Source of the DNA: Hallerella sp964501065
GTDB lineage: Bacteria; Fibrobacterota; Fibrobacteria; Fibrobacterales; Fibrobacteraceae
Direction of reading: 5' to 3'
DNA length: 64,000 nt
Assembly: GCA_964501065.1 (NCBI GenBank)
Contig: CAZCRF010000006.1
Location: 1 to 64,000, forward strand
Below the pieces are notes generated by a model. The model had not been told where the DNA came from. It searched no databases and saw nothing but the letters and a program-made list of their open reading frames with translations. The position numbers were made by a program, and so were the translations under genes. Numbering within the stretch: position 1 is the stretch's first letter; each line of letters opens with the position of its first letter. Of the stretch, positions 42,697 to 52,228 are shown piece by piece.

Positions 42697-45396
42697 ATGC
42701 AAAGCGATGCGTTGAAATGGTTCTTTGTCCGGATTCTCGGATTCGCCTTGGCTCTTTCGGCCACGGCGTTTGGCGGCGTGGATCTCGATTCCCTTTGCAG
42801 CAGCGTTTCCGGCCTTTGCTCGTATTATCCGGTCGGGGTCGTCAAATACCCGCGCCTGTGGACTGTTCCCGAAGGGGAAAACGTCTGGAACACGGCCCTG
42901 GCCATCCCGAATGCGACTTTTTACGTTTACGCTCCGAACGACACTCTGATTTTGAATCCCTGCGACAAGGACTATTCGACGGGAATGCTCGGTTGCCGGG
43001 GCGATGAACTCCTCTCCCATCCGACTGCGGAAGTGACTTCGGACGATTCCGGCTTCGTCTATTTGAAGGCCTATTCGAAATGGCCCGTTTCGCATGCGCC
43101 CATCGGTACTCTAGTCCAACTGGACAAGTCTCCCTCCATCCAACGCTATTACACGTTCTACCTTCCCGAATTGGAATTTTCCTATGTGGATTCCACCGGG
43201 GACACGATTGTCGTCAAGGAGGAGACTCTGCTCTCGCTCCCGGTGGATTCTTCCCTTTCGGTGCTTGTCCGCGCGGTAGTCCCCGTGGGGCCGGATTCCG
43301 GGGCGACGGACACCCTCATCACCAAGACCTTTTATCTGGAAACGGGCAAGGGGGCGGACAATCTGCAGTTCACGACCCTCGGCGGCGACCCGACGAACCG
43401 CGTCGATTTGGAAAAGGGAGTGGGGACTTTTTGCGTGAGGGCCTCGGCGGCGCTTTCCGGGGCGGATTTCTCGGCGAACGGATTCGTTTCCCCGGCGGAT
43501 TCCGCCGAATTTCTGGTGAGCGAAGTCTTTCCGGGAAAACTGACCTTTGAAAATCCGGACTTGCCTGTTTTGGACAGCGCGTTCATCTACGATGCGGACG
43601 GGGACGGCATCGGCGACAGCATCGTCGCCTATTTCTCCGGGAAAACGGATTCCGTCAATTGGGACAGCCTTTTCTACAATTGGCCGACAGGCGGAGCGTT
43701 CAAGGAATTTTCCGGCGATTACAAGTGGAATGCGAAAACTTCCGTGATGGAGCTTTGGGGCGTGAAAACCTCCATCCCCGCAGATTCCGGCGCGGGCGGC
43801 TTGAAAGTTTACGCGACGTCAAAGCTCAGCGGGGCGGACGGCGTGCTTTCTTCCCCGATTGAAGACCGGATTGGCCCCGTCATCGAAATGGCGACCTTGG
43901 TCCGCGGCTCGGGCGGCGCGTTGGACACGTTGATTCTCGACTTCAACAAGGCCTTGGACACGTCCTTTGCGGAAGGTTCCGTGCTGCAGCTGTCGAACGG
44001 GGACAAAGTCTCTGTGCGCGCCATTTCCAAGGACGGCAAGCGTTGGAAGTTTGTCGCGGATTCCGGAGCCGTGAACGTGGGGGATTCCCTTTCCATCGTC
44101 GTCGGACTCGGCGATTTGGGGCTTGTCGCATCGGACGGCAATGTCGCCTCTTACAATTTGCCTGCCGTCGTGAAGAACGCGGGGCGCGTGTACCTTTCCA
44201 ACGAGAACAACGGCTTCTTCGATTCGGATGCGGACGGTCGGATGGATTCCGTGACGGTCGGGTTTGAAAATCCGATTTCCGAAGAGGAGCTGGAAAACTT
44301 GCGCCTCCAGTTCTTTTGGAGGGATACGAACGGGAACGAGCTGATTATCGAACCGGATGCGAAGGACTTGACCCTTTCAAAGGACGGCAAGACGGTTTCG
44401 TATGCGCTTTCGGACGAGGAAGTGGCCAAGGTGCAAAAAGGCTTGACGTCGATTGACGATTCGGAAGCCTACGGATATGCCGCATTGGAAAATGTTTCCG
44501 TTGAAAACGGAGACACGGTTTCGATTTTCCAATATCTCGACATGAACGACCGGATGGCTCCCGTGGTGACTTCGACATTCCTCGCTCCGGAATCGGAAAG
44601 CCGCAGGAACTCGGATCGATTGACGGTCTCCTTTTCCGAACCTGTCGACACGTCTTCGATCGCCAATGCGAACTTCCTCGGTTTCGTCGTCGATGGGGAT
44701 TCCGTTTATTTCGATTTCTCCTATGCTGTCTGGAATGACGATTTGACGCAGGTGACGTTGCTTCTCGGCAAGGACGTTTCGCTGCTTTCCCGGGCAAACC
44801 CGAACGATTCGCTGTTCGTGAATCCGGAGGCAAGGCTTTCGGACTTCAGCGGCAATGCGGTGACGGAGAACGCCTTGGTGACGGTGATTGAAGGGGATCC
44901 GCGCGTGGTGATGGAGACCGCCTCTTTAGTCGGGCTTGACCGTGTCGCCTTGGCTGCGGATGGCCCCGCCTTTACGGAAAGGTTCTTCCCGGAAGGGACT
45001 TCGGCGAAGTCGGAAATGGGGAAATCCCTGGGAGTGATGCTCGACGTCGCATTCGCCACCATCTTTGACGATTCCACGGGGGAGTCACTGGATTTGGAAA
45101 AGGTCGGCTTGCATTGGTCTTTGGATGTTTATACGAACATGGGCGGCTTTGTCGCCGGCGGTCATGGGACGATTCACTGCGATGACCCGGATTTCGGGGA
45201 AAATTGCTTTGAAAATGCAAAACGCCTTTATTTGCGCTGGAACTTGCGTTCGGCTTCGGGGCGAAAGGTCGGTGTCGGAGCCTACTTGGCGCAGTTCCAC
45301 TTGAAAGTGTACGGGGCGAAAAACTCCTACACGTACGACAAAATTTTTAAATGGGGAGTCCACGGCGGCAAGGGCGGTCTTGCGCTAGATGACTAA
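42697..45396 (+). CDS. Large secreted Ig-like repeat protein, paralogue of the next gene
   Basis: The 899-residue product has a signal peptide and several beta-sandwich modules. Two calcium-binding-type segments, DADGDGIGDS (about 297-307) and DSDADGRMDS (about 508-517), follow the thrombospondin-type-3 pattern. A module with RMAPVVTSTFLAPESESRR and LTVSFSEPVD resembles bacterial Ig-like domains of surface proteins. The C-terminal 110 residues (with LYLRWNLRSASGRKVGVGAYLAQF) are matched by the end of the next gene, with conserved shape FNWxxxxxGRxVGxGxY. Function is unknown; a cell-surface or extracellular adhesion role is inferred. Sixteen bases separate the two paralogues. Confidence 0.75.
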   Translation: MQSDALKWFFVRILGFALALSATAFGGVDLDSLCSSVSGLCSYYPVGVVKYPRLWTVPEGENVWNTALAIPNATFYVYAPNDTLILNPCDKDYSTGMLGCRGDELLSHPTAEVTSDDSGFVYLKAYSKWPVSHAPIGTLVQLDKSPSIQRYYTFYLPELEFSYVDSTGDTIVVKEETLLSLPVDSSLSVLVRAVVPVGPDSGATDTLITKTFYLETGKGADNLQFTTLGGDPTNRVDLEKGVGTFCVRASAALSGADFSANGFVSPADSAEFLVSEVFPGKLTFENPDLPVLDSAFIYDADGDGIGDSIVAYFSGKTDSVNWDSLFYNWPTGGAFKEFSGDYKWNAKTSVMELWGVKTSIPADSGAGGLKVYATSKLSGADGVLSSPIEDRIGPVIEMATLVRGSGGALDTLILDFNKALDTSFAEGSVLQLSNGDKVSVRAISKDGKRWKFVADSGAVNVGDSLSIVVGLGDLGLVASDGNVASYNLPAVVKNAGRVYLSNENNGFFDSDADGRMDSVTVGFENPISEEELENLRLQFFWRDTNGNELIIEPDAKDLTLSKDGKTVSYALSDEEVAKVQKGLTSIDDSEAYGYAALENVSVENGDTVSIFQYLDMNDRMAPVVTSTFLAPESESRRNSDRLTVSFSEPVDTSSIANANFLGFVVDGDSVYFDFSYAVWNDDLTQVTLLLGKDVSLLSRANPNDSLFVNPEARLSDFSGNAVTENALVTVIEGDPRVVMETASLVGLDRVALAADGPAFTERFFPEGTSAKSEMGKSLGVMLDVAFATIFDDSTGESLDLEKVGLHWSLDVYTNMGGFVAGGHGTIHCDDPDFGENCFENAKRLYLRWNLRSASGRKVGVGAYLAQFHLKVYGAKNSYTYDKIFKWGVHGGKGGLALDD

Positions 45397-45411
45397 CCGG
45401 AGGTTACAGAT

Positions 45412-48400
45412 ATGAAAAAACAGCTGAACCTAATCTCGATGGCAATCCTGTTCACGGCCGCTGCGGCGTTCTCGGACAGTTCCGACTCCATTACGGTGAA
45501 CACGCCGTACAACCCGGCGACGGGCATTTGGATCCAGCAGGTGGGCGATTTGTATCCTTCGGCCAGTACGGCGGATACGGTTTACTACACGCGTTACAGC
45601 GTACAGCTTTCGGCGAAGGCGCTGGATTATTATTATGACGGAAACGGCTATTTGAAGCTTTCGAACAAAAGGCTCCTGTGCCGGACTCCCGGCGCGGACG
45701 GCATCGTGGAGCACCCGGACGGGGACTTGCTCGTCGCCGGTCAAGAGAACAACGCCGTGTACAAAGTGGACAAGGCCGCTTCGGACACGGTGCAGTCGGC
45801 GTGCATCGTCAAAACGGCTCAATCGAAGGCGCGCTCGGCAACCTATCACTTGATGGTGAATCCGGACAATTCCGTACTGTGGTCGGCGGGCATTCCGGGG
45901 AACTTGGTGTCCTATCGGATTGATTCGACGGCGGACAATAGGCTTGAGCAGATTCGCCAGGTCAAGATTTCCGGAGACATTTCGAACATCACGACAATCG
46001 TCTGGGATTCAAGCGGACAGGCGTTCTATACCCGATCGAGCAACTTGGGGACGATTTCCAAAAATTCTTCCAGCAACGCCCAATTCGGCATCATCGTCGA
46101 CACGACCTGCGCCGTGAATGAGAATCCCTGCCAGGCGAAGAACATCACCGGGCTGAAAACGAAAACCCTGATAGACTCCCTGAAGGGCGCCCACGGCGCA
46201 AGCTATGACGAATATTCCAATACGATTCTTTTGTTCGGCGATTCCCATATCGTGCAAATAGACCCCAGTTCCCGGAAGGTCGTTGCGGATGTCGATTTGC
46301 GCAAATATATGTTCCCCGACAGTTTGATGACCGGAAATTATTCCCCGAACGGGGCGGAAACATCTGGATATGCCATAAAAGGTTCTACTGAAATCCGTTG
46401 GCTGTTGGACCAGGGGACGGCGGACCACAAGGGGCACATCTTTGTCGCTTCGAATTCCGGACATTTGATTTTCCTCGATTACACGTCCAACGTGAACAAG
46501 CGGATTGACAACAACATCTTGATTCACGTCCAATGGATTGACAATTACTTGGACGATTTGGCGCCGATTGCCGGTGCGGGTTCCAATCGCGCCCAGGCGA
46601 ACACGAATTCGGGAACTCTCGTCTCGTCGAATTCCCGCAGTTCTTCGAGCGTTTCCGTTTTCCATGAATCTTCGAGTTCTGCGGTGTCTTCCAGTTCCGG
46701 GACGGGCGGCGGCTCTTCCAAGTCCAGTTCCAGCGGAAAGGGCTCTTCGAGCTCCGGGGTCGGCTCATCGGGCAGCGGCAACTCTTCCGGTTCGACGGGA
46801 GGCTCATCGGGCAGCGGCAACTCCTCGGGTTCGACGGGAAGTTCATCGGGCAGCGGCAACTCTTCCGGTTCGACGGGAGGCTCATCGGGCGGCGGCAACT
46901 CCTCGGGTTCGACGGGAGGCTCATCGGGCGGCGGCAACTCCTCGGGTTCGACGGGAGGCTCTTCGGGGTCGACCGGCAACGGGGATGAAGGCGGTTCGAG
47001 CTCTTCCGGTTCGGGAACGACAGGTTCTGGCGATGAATGGATTCCGCCTTGGGTCTCCGATTCGACCGTTTACGAGGGCTTTGACGATGAAGGCCAAGAA
47101 AACCAGAATGGTGTCGATGTGTACCCGACGAACGACAAGCGCGACAAGGGCGACACCTTGGTGACGGAAGGTTCGAAGCTCATCCCGGTGACGTCGGATT
47201 CGGCGACGGGAAACACGATTACCATCAACGGCAACAAGTATGTGACGGGCGACGGCTCCCCGTCGACACTTCTCCCGAGTTACGGTTCGGATTCCGTTTC
47301 TTCGACGGGGCGTGAAAACGTCATCGTGGGCGACGTCATTTCCATCACGCTGGATGCGGACAAGCTGCGCGATTACTTCGGCGATGCCGATTCGATTTAC
47401 ATCTCCGGTTCGGACGGACTCCTCTTCATGGATCCGGAAAATCCGAGCGACCCGATGTCGAACGTGGCGGTGGGCGTCACCGGGAATGATCTTTCCATTT
47501 GGGTGACTGCGAAATCGGAAGTCTCCGTGGGAAGCATCTACATCACGGACAAGGACGGCCATCTGATCATCTTCGACGGCATCAACTTCTACGACCCGAT
47601 TCCCAAGGCGGAAACGTCCTACATCCAGGATGCGGACGATGACGGCTTGCTCGATTCGATAGAAGTCATTTTGGCGGACACGATCCCCGCTGGAATTTCG
47701 GCGACGGGACTCGCCGTGGTCGTGAACGGAGACACGCTTGAATTGAACAGCCCGCTGACTGTCGTCGGGTCGAGAATTTACGCAAGCGCGGCGGAACTGG
47801 GGCTTTCGGCGGACAGCTTCCCGGAGAACGCCCGCGTGATTGTCACCTACACGAGTGACGAAACGGGCGCCGTTTACAGCCGCGATGCGGAACTGTTGAG
47901 GCTCGGCTCCCACGTCATCAAGCAGGCTTACGCCATTCGCAGCACGAACGGTCGCGATTCGCTTTTCATCGAATTCAACATCGACATCATCCCCGCCGAC
48001 TTGGGAAGCCCGGAAATGATCGTGTGGCTGAACGGCCTCGGCTTCGACTTGGATCAGGTGAGCGTCTATCTGCCGACGAAGAATACGCTCATCCTTGTCG
48101 GGGATTCGCTTGCGCTGAACGGTTCGACGGATTACGTGACCCTTGCGCCGGGAGCCTCTTTTGAAAATCTTTCCTTCATCGCGACAGCGGAATACGACAG
48201 GCGCGTTCCCGTGACGGTCGTGGACCGCTACCCGGCGGCGAATCTAGTGGAATACTACGATGTCGACGGGGACGGCTCCATGGATTCCGTCGTGGTGCGC
48301 TTCTCGTCGAAGGTGACAGCCTCCGATATCGAGAACTTCTACTTCTCGTTCCCCTGGTACAGTTCTCGCGGTCTTTTGATTGAATTGCAGGCCTTGCCTA

Positions 48401-49452
48401 GGGATTTGGTCTTGAGCGAGGACGGGCTGAGCGTGGGGTGGCGTGTCCGCAGCAACGTCAACGTGGCTTCCGGGCTGACGAGCATCGGCGTGGACATTCC
48501 CGCAGCGACCCTTTACACTTATTACGACATCTTCGGCAATACGTTCGTGTCTTCGCAGACCGTGGCGATTGCGGACAAGATGGCCCCCGTCGTCGTCGCC
48601 GCGTCCCTCCATTACGGCGAAAGCGATAAGCGGGACACGCTGACCGTGACCTTCTCCGAACCGGTGGATTACTCCTCCCTCTCCGGCAAGGATTTCTTCG
48701 CCTACATCCACGGCAAGGATACGATCGACTTGAATCCGTCGAAGATGCTCTGGAGTGCAGATGGCAAGAGCGTCCGATTGGTGCTGGTGGAATCTACGGA
48801 CGGCATAGTCCCGGGGGATTCCCTGATTGTCGTCCGCGGGAAAAAGTCCGCCATTGCCGATTCTTACGGGAATGAATCCGTGGAGAACGCTTCGCCTGTG
48901 GTGATTGGCGGTTTGCTCGGGAAGATGGTCGAATCGGTGAAGATGGGCTTCTATGATCCGGAAAAGTACGTTTCCAATACGCTGAACTCGGTGTCGATTT
49001 CCTATGTCTCGAACCAGACGCGGACTTCGGACTTGAGGGACGAAGGGACTCTCGGGCACTTGATTTCGCTGGGAGAACGGTTTGTTCCGCAGTTGATTGA
49101 CGGCGCGAAGCTCGATGCGGACGGCAACTACGACCCGGCAGTCTTGGACAGCATCAACCCGGAAGACATCTTTGTGAATTTCAGCGTGAGCTACTTCGAC
49201 AACTTGGGCCAATACGTGACGGATACGACTTTCAACATTCCGTGCAACAGCCCGGCGTTCGGCGCTTCCCGGAACTGCTTGACGACGGACAAGAAGGTTT
49301 TCGTCAACTGGAATTACAAGGACCACACGGGTCGCTTGGTGGGTTCCGGAGTCTATATTGTCGAGTTCAAGCTGGTCGTCCGTTACAAGCAGAAAAAGGT
49401 CCAGGAAGAAATGCGCGATAAGTGGGGCGTTCGTCGCAAAAAGGCGAAGTAG
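45412..49452 (+). CDS. Giant secreted protein with beta-propeller-like N-terminus, Ser/Gly linker and Ig-like modules
   Basis: The 1346-residue product has a signal peptide. A roughly 380-residue N-terminal region has repeated strand pairs such as IVEHPDGDLLVAGQENNAVY, suggesting a beta propeller. A Ser/Gly-rich linker (about 405-545) with a 13-residue tandem repeat follows, then beta-sandwich modules with calcium-type segments DADDDGLLDS (about 739) and DVDGDGSMDS (about 949), and a module with LTVTFSEPVDYSS. The C-terminus (VFVNWNYKDHTGRLVGSGVYIVEF) matches that of the preceding gene. Such Ser-rich linkers are common in Fibrobacter surface proteins. Function is unknown. Confidence 0.75.
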   Translation: MKKQLNLISMAILFTAAAAFSDSSDSITVNTPYNPATGIWIQQVGDLYPSASTADTVYYTRYSVQLSAKALDYYYDGNGYLKLSNKRLLCRTPGADGIVEHPDGDLLVAGQENNAVYKVDKAASDTVQSACIVKTAQSKARSATYHLMVNPDNSVLWSAGIPGNLVSYRIDSTADNRLEQIRQVKISGDISNITTIVWDSSGQAFYTRSSNLGTISKNSSSNAQFGIIVDTTCAVNENPCQAKNITGLKTKTLIDSLKGAHGASYDEYSNTILLFGDSHIVQIDPSSRKVVADVDLRKYMFPDSLMTGNYSPNGAETSGYAIKGSTEIRWLLDQGTADHKGHIFVASNSGHLIFLDYTSNVNKRIDNNILIHVQWIDNYLDDLAPIAGAGSNRAQANTNSGTLVSSNSRSSSSVSVFHESSSSAVSSSSGTGGGSSKSSSSGKGSSSSGVGSSGSGNSSGSTGGSSGSGNSSGSTGSSSGSGNSSGSTGGSSGGGNSSGSTGGSSGGGNSSGSTGGSSGSTGNGDEGGSSSSGSGTTGSGDEWIPPWVSDSTVYEGFDDEGQENQNGVDVYPTNDKRDKGDTLVTEGSKLIPVTSDSATGNTITINGNKYVTGDGSPSTLLPSYGSDSVSSTGRENVIVGDVISITLDADKLRDYFGDADSIYISGSDGLLFMDPENPSDPMSNVAVGVTGNDLSIWVTAKSEVSVGSIYITDKDGHLIIFDGINFYDPIPKAETSYIQDADDDGLLDSIEVILADTIPAGISATGLAVVVNGDTLELNSPLTVVGSRIYASAAELGLSADSFPENARVIVTYTSDETGAVYSRDAELLRLGSHVIKQAYAIRSTNGRDSLFIEFNIDIIPADLGSPEMIVWLNGLGFDLDQVSVYLPTKNTLILVGDSLALNGSTDYVTLAPGASFENLSFIATAEYDRRVPVTVVDRYPAANLVEYYDVDGDGSMDSVVVRFSSKVTASDIENFYFSFPWYSSRGLLIELQALPRDLVLSEDGLSVGWRVRSNVNVASGLTSIGVDIPAATLYTYYDIFGNTFVSSQTVAIADKMAPVVVAASLHYGESDKRDTLTVTFSEPVDYSSLSGKDFFAYIHGKDTIDLNPSKMLWSADGKSVRLVLVESTDGIVPGDSLIVVRGKKSAIADSYGNESVENASPVVIGGLLGKMVESVKMGFYDPEKYVSNTLNSVSISYVSNQTRTSDLRDEGTLGHLISLGERFVPQLIDGAKLDADGNYDPAVLDSINPEDIFVNFSVSYFDNLGQYVTDTTFNIPCNSPAFGASRNCLTTDKKVFVNWNYKDHTGRLVGSGVYIVEFKLVVRYKQKKVQEEMRDKWGVRRKKAK
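46765..46959 (+). repeat. 39-base minisatellite, five units, in the Ser/Gly linker
   Basis: Five consecutive 39-base units (46765, 46804, 46843, 46882, 46921) encode 13 residues of the form SSGSGNSSGSTGG with minor changes; a partial sixth unit follows. Because 39 is a multiple of three, gain or loss of units keeps frame. The units differ by a few synonymous or Ser/Gly changes, so the array is old enough to have diverged slightly. Confidence 0.9.
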
Positions 49453-49479
49453 CCTCCGGGTCTTTCCTATATTTTCCAC

Positions 49480-50238
49480 ATGCTTCAAATTGGAAAAACG
49501 GAAACGGCCTTGAATGCGGCAATCGAGCGTCGCGGAGCGCTTTTCGCCGTGCTGCTCGATCCCGACACCTCCGACGACACCGCCTTGCTGAAGGCGGGGA
49601 CTCTGGCTGCGGAAAACGGCGCAGACCTTCTCCTCGTCGGCGGATCCTTCATGGGAAATTTCAAATTGCCGACCCAAGTGGCGGCTTTGAAGAAAGAAGT
49701 TCCCTTGCCGGTCATTTTGTTCCCCGGCGGGGCTTCGCAAGTCGTCCCCGGCTTTGACGCGATTCTTTTCACGACTCTTGTCTCGGGGAGGAATCCGAAT
49801 TATTTGATCGACGAACAGGTCCGCGGCGGCGTTCTCGTGCGGTCCTTGGGAATGGAGGCGATTCCGACCGCCTATGAATTGATAAACAGCGGCAAGCGCA
49901 CTGCGGTCGAATATATCAGCAACACGACTCCCGTCCCGGCGAACAAGCCGAAGCTCTCGATGGTACATTCCATCGCGGCGGAACTCATGGGAATGCGGTT
50001 CGTCTATCTCGAAGCGGGTTCCGGTGCGGAGACGCCGGTTCCCGTGGAGCACATCCTCTATACGCGGAAGGCGACGCAGCTCACGATTATCACGGGCGGA
50101 GGCATCCGGGATCCGGAGTCGGCAAAAGCGCGCGTCGCCGCCGGTGCGCAAATCATCGTCACGGGGACTCTTTGGGAAAAGGTGAAGGATGCCGGTCTTT
50201 TAAAGGAGTTCGCTTCGGCGATTCACGTGAAGGGCTGA
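49480..50238 (+). CDS. Geranylgeranylglyceryl/heptaprenylglyceryl phosphate synthase-family protein
   Basis: The 252-residue product is a TIM-barrel of the GGGPS/PcrB family. It has LLDPDT near residues 25-30, VGGSFMG, LFPGGASQV, the long segment with AYELINSGKRTAVEYISNTTPVP and YLEAGSG, and the phosphate-binding end ITGGGIRD and VTGTL. The enzyme joins an isoprenoid diphosphate to glycerol-1-phosphate, the first step of archaeal-type ether lipid synthesis, and is also known in some bacterial phyla including Bacteroidota. The product lipid here is not known. The gene is followed 52 bases later by the small membrane protein. Confidence 0.88.
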   Translation: MLQIGKTETALNAAIERRGALFAVLLDPDTSDDTALLKAGTLAAENGADLLLVGGSFMGNFKLPTQVAALKKEVPLPVILFPGGASQVVPGFDAILFTTLVSGRNPNYLIDEQVRGGVLVRSLGMEAIPTAYELINSGKRTAVEYISNTTPVPANKPKLSMVHSIAAELMGMRFVYLEAGSGAETPVPVEHILYTRKATQLTIITGGGIRDPESAKARVAAGAQIIVTGTLWEKVKDAGLLKEFASAIHVKG

Positions 50239-50290
50239 CTTTTTCCCTTCAAAATGAGTATTTTTCAAAGGGTTCGCCCCGGAGTTCTTC

Positions 50291-50527
50291 ATGGATAAAA
50301 AAATCGTTGTGACATTTCTCTTCCGCTTGGTCGGCGTCGTCTTGGTCTTGATGTACTTTTTCGGGCATCCGCTGCTCAATCGCCTGTTTCCCGGATTCCC
50401 CGTCTCTTCCCTGAACTACTTCTTTTACGCGGGGCTAGGCTTTTACCTCGTCGGGGCCGTTCTCTATTACGTCTTCCGGCGGAACATCGTGAAGAAAATT
50501 GCCCGGGAAGAAGAGGACGACCGATGA
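50291..50527 (+). CDS. Small two-helix membrane protein
   Basis: The 78-residue product has two hydrophobic segments (about 5-24 and 42-62) and an acidic, basic C-terminal tail ending EEEDDR. It overlaps the ABC ATPase gene by four bases (ATGA), so it is probably translated with it and may belong to the transporter. I recognise no family. Confidence 0.75.
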   Translation: MDKKIVVTFLFRLVGVVLVLMYFFGHPLLNRLFPGFPVSSLNYFFYAGLGFYLVGAVLYYVFRRNIVKKIAREEEDDR

Positions 50528-51438
50528 TTCAGGTCGAAAATCTCCAGAAGACCTATCGCACGGGCTTTCTGATGCGGGTGAAAAAGGCTCTTTCGGATGT
50601 TTCGTTCCGCGTCCCGAAGGGTTGCATCTATGGATTCATCGGACCGAACGGCGCGGGGAAATCGACGACCATCAAGCTCCTCACCGGTCTTTTGCACAAG
50701 GATTCCGGGAAAATTCTCGTCGGAGGGGAAGAGCCGTCGACGGTGGAATGCCGCAGGCATTTGGGATATTCCCCCGAACAGCCTTACTTTTACGACTATC
50801 TCTCCGGGCGCGAGCTGATGCGCTTTTACGGCAGGCTTTCCGGCCTTTCCGGGGAACTTTTGGAAAGTCGGGTCTCGTGGGCGCTTTCGCTTTTGAATGC
50901 GGACAAGGATTGGACGAATCGCCGCCTGCGCACTTATTCGAAGGGGATGATGCAGCGCATCGGAATCGCCCAGGCGATTCTTGCTAAGCCGGAACTTTTG
51001 ATTCTCGATGAACCGATGAGCGGTCTGGATCCGGTGGGGCGCAAGGACGTCCGCGAGGCGATTCTCTCCTTGAACCGCGAGGGGGTCACCGTCTTCTATT
51101 CCAGCCATTTGCTGTCGGACGTGGAAACGATCAGCCACCGCGTCGCGATGATTGTCGGCGGGCGTATTGTCCGCGAGGGGACTGTCGATGACATCACGGC
51201 GAACGCGTCTGCGGAATATCACGTGCATGTGTCGGCGGACATCCCCGTGTCGGACGTGCCTTGCGGGGTGAAGCCCCTGGGGACGACTCCTCGGGAATGG
51301 GTTTGCCAAGACGCTGCCGCGCGGGATGCCTTTTTGGATTATTGCTTGAAGTCCGGACTGCCCGTGGAGCGCATCGAACACCAGAGACCTAGCCTTGAAG
51401 ATGTCTTGACGGAGGAAATCGCCCGTGCGGAACATTGA
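50524..51438 (+). CDS. ABC transporter ATP-binding protein
   Basis: The 304-residue product has Walker A GPNGAGKST (40-48), Q-loop region with SPEQPYFYDYLSG, a signature YSKGMMQR in place of LSGGQ, and Walker B LLILDEPMSGLDP with the downstream switch histidine in VFYSSHLLSD. The C-terminal 80 residues form an extra domain. This is the arrangement of CcmA/NatA-type exporters. It overlaps the permease gene by 14 bases and the small membrane protein by four. Confidence 0.95.
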   Translation: MIQVENLQKTYRTGFLMRVKKALSDVSFRVPKGCIYGFIGPNGAGKSTTIKLLTGLLHKDSGKILVGGEEPSTVECRRHLGYSPEQPYFYDYLSGRELMRFYGRLSGLSGELLESRVSWALSLLNADKDWTNRRLRTYSKGMMQRIGIAQAILAKPELLILDEPMSGLDPVGRKDVREAILSLNREGVTVFYSSHLLSDVETISHRVAMIVGGRIVREGTVDDITANASAEYHVHVSADIPVSDVPCGVKPLGTTPREWVCQDAAARDAFLDYCLKSGLPVERIEHQRPSLEDVLTEEIARAEH

Positions 51439-52228
51439 AAATATCGGAATCATCGCCCTGAACACTTTTCGGGAATCCGCCCGGAACAAAGTCCTCTACA
51501 ACATCGTCTTTTTGGCGGTCGCTTTGGCGTTCTTCAGCATTTTGCTCGGCGAGTGGTCCGTTTTCGACAGGTCTTACGTCATCAAGTCGACGACTCTCAG
51601 CATCATGTCCCTGTCGGGGCTATTGATTTCCGTTTTCGTGGGAATCAGCCTTGTCCAAAAGGAAATCCAGGGGCGGACAGTACTCACTCTCCTTTCGAAG
51701 CCCATCAGCCGCGCGGTTTTCATCGTGGGCAAGTATCTCGGGCTTTTGGCTGTCATCGCCGTCCATCTGGCTCTGCTCACCGTTGTCTATTATGTCATTC
51801 TGGCGCTCACGCATTCGAATCCGACTCTCTCCCTGTTGTTGGCTGTCTACATGGTCTTTTGCGAAATGGCGATAGTCATCGCCGTCGCGCTTTTGTTCTC
51901 GACGTTTTCTAGCCCCGTGCTCTCGGCTCTTTTCACGATTGGCGTTTATGCGGCGGGGAGGCTTTCCGGCGAATTGATGGAGCAGGTGCATTTCGTCCGC
52001 CGGATGGGGGAGGTCAACGGTTCTAGCGGCGTTTTCTTGGAAAAGGTGGCGGAAGTCGTCCATGCCGTTTTCCCCGGGTTGTATCGGTTCGACATTTCCG
52101 CTTACGTGGTGCACGGGGTTGCCCTGCCGGATTTTTACGTCTTTTGGAACAGCCTTTATGCGCTCGGTTACATCGGCGTGTTTTTGGCGGTCGCCTCTTG
52201 GTGGTTCAGTCGTAGGGATTTCGTATGA
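51425..52228 (+). CDS. ABC transporter permease
   Basis: The 267-residue product has about six hydrophobic helices, with an N-terminal amphipathic segment and the pattern LVQKEIQGRTVLTLLSKPISR between helices that is typical of ABC-2 family permeases (Pfam ABC2_membrane-like). With the ATPase it should form an exporter. The substrate is unknown. It overlaps the ATPase gene by 14 bases and the following PilT-like gene by four. Confidence 0.9.
   Translation: MRNIENIGIIALNTFRESARNKVLYNIVFLAVALAFFSILLGEWSVFDRSYVIKSTTLSIMSLSGLLISVFVGISLVQKEIQGRTVLTLLSKPISRAVFIVGKYLGLLAVIAVHLALLTVVYYVILALTHSNPTLSLLLAVYMVFCEMAIVIAVALLFSTFSSPVLSALFTIGVYAAGRLSGELMEQVHFVRRMGEVNGSSGVFLEKVAEVVHAVFPGLYRFDISAYVVHGVALPDFYVFWNSLYALGYIGVFLAVASWWFSRRDFV

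Noticed and set aside
46765..46959. CRISPR-like array
   Set aside because: The units are contiguous, in frame and encode a Ser/Gly linker; there are no unique spacers.
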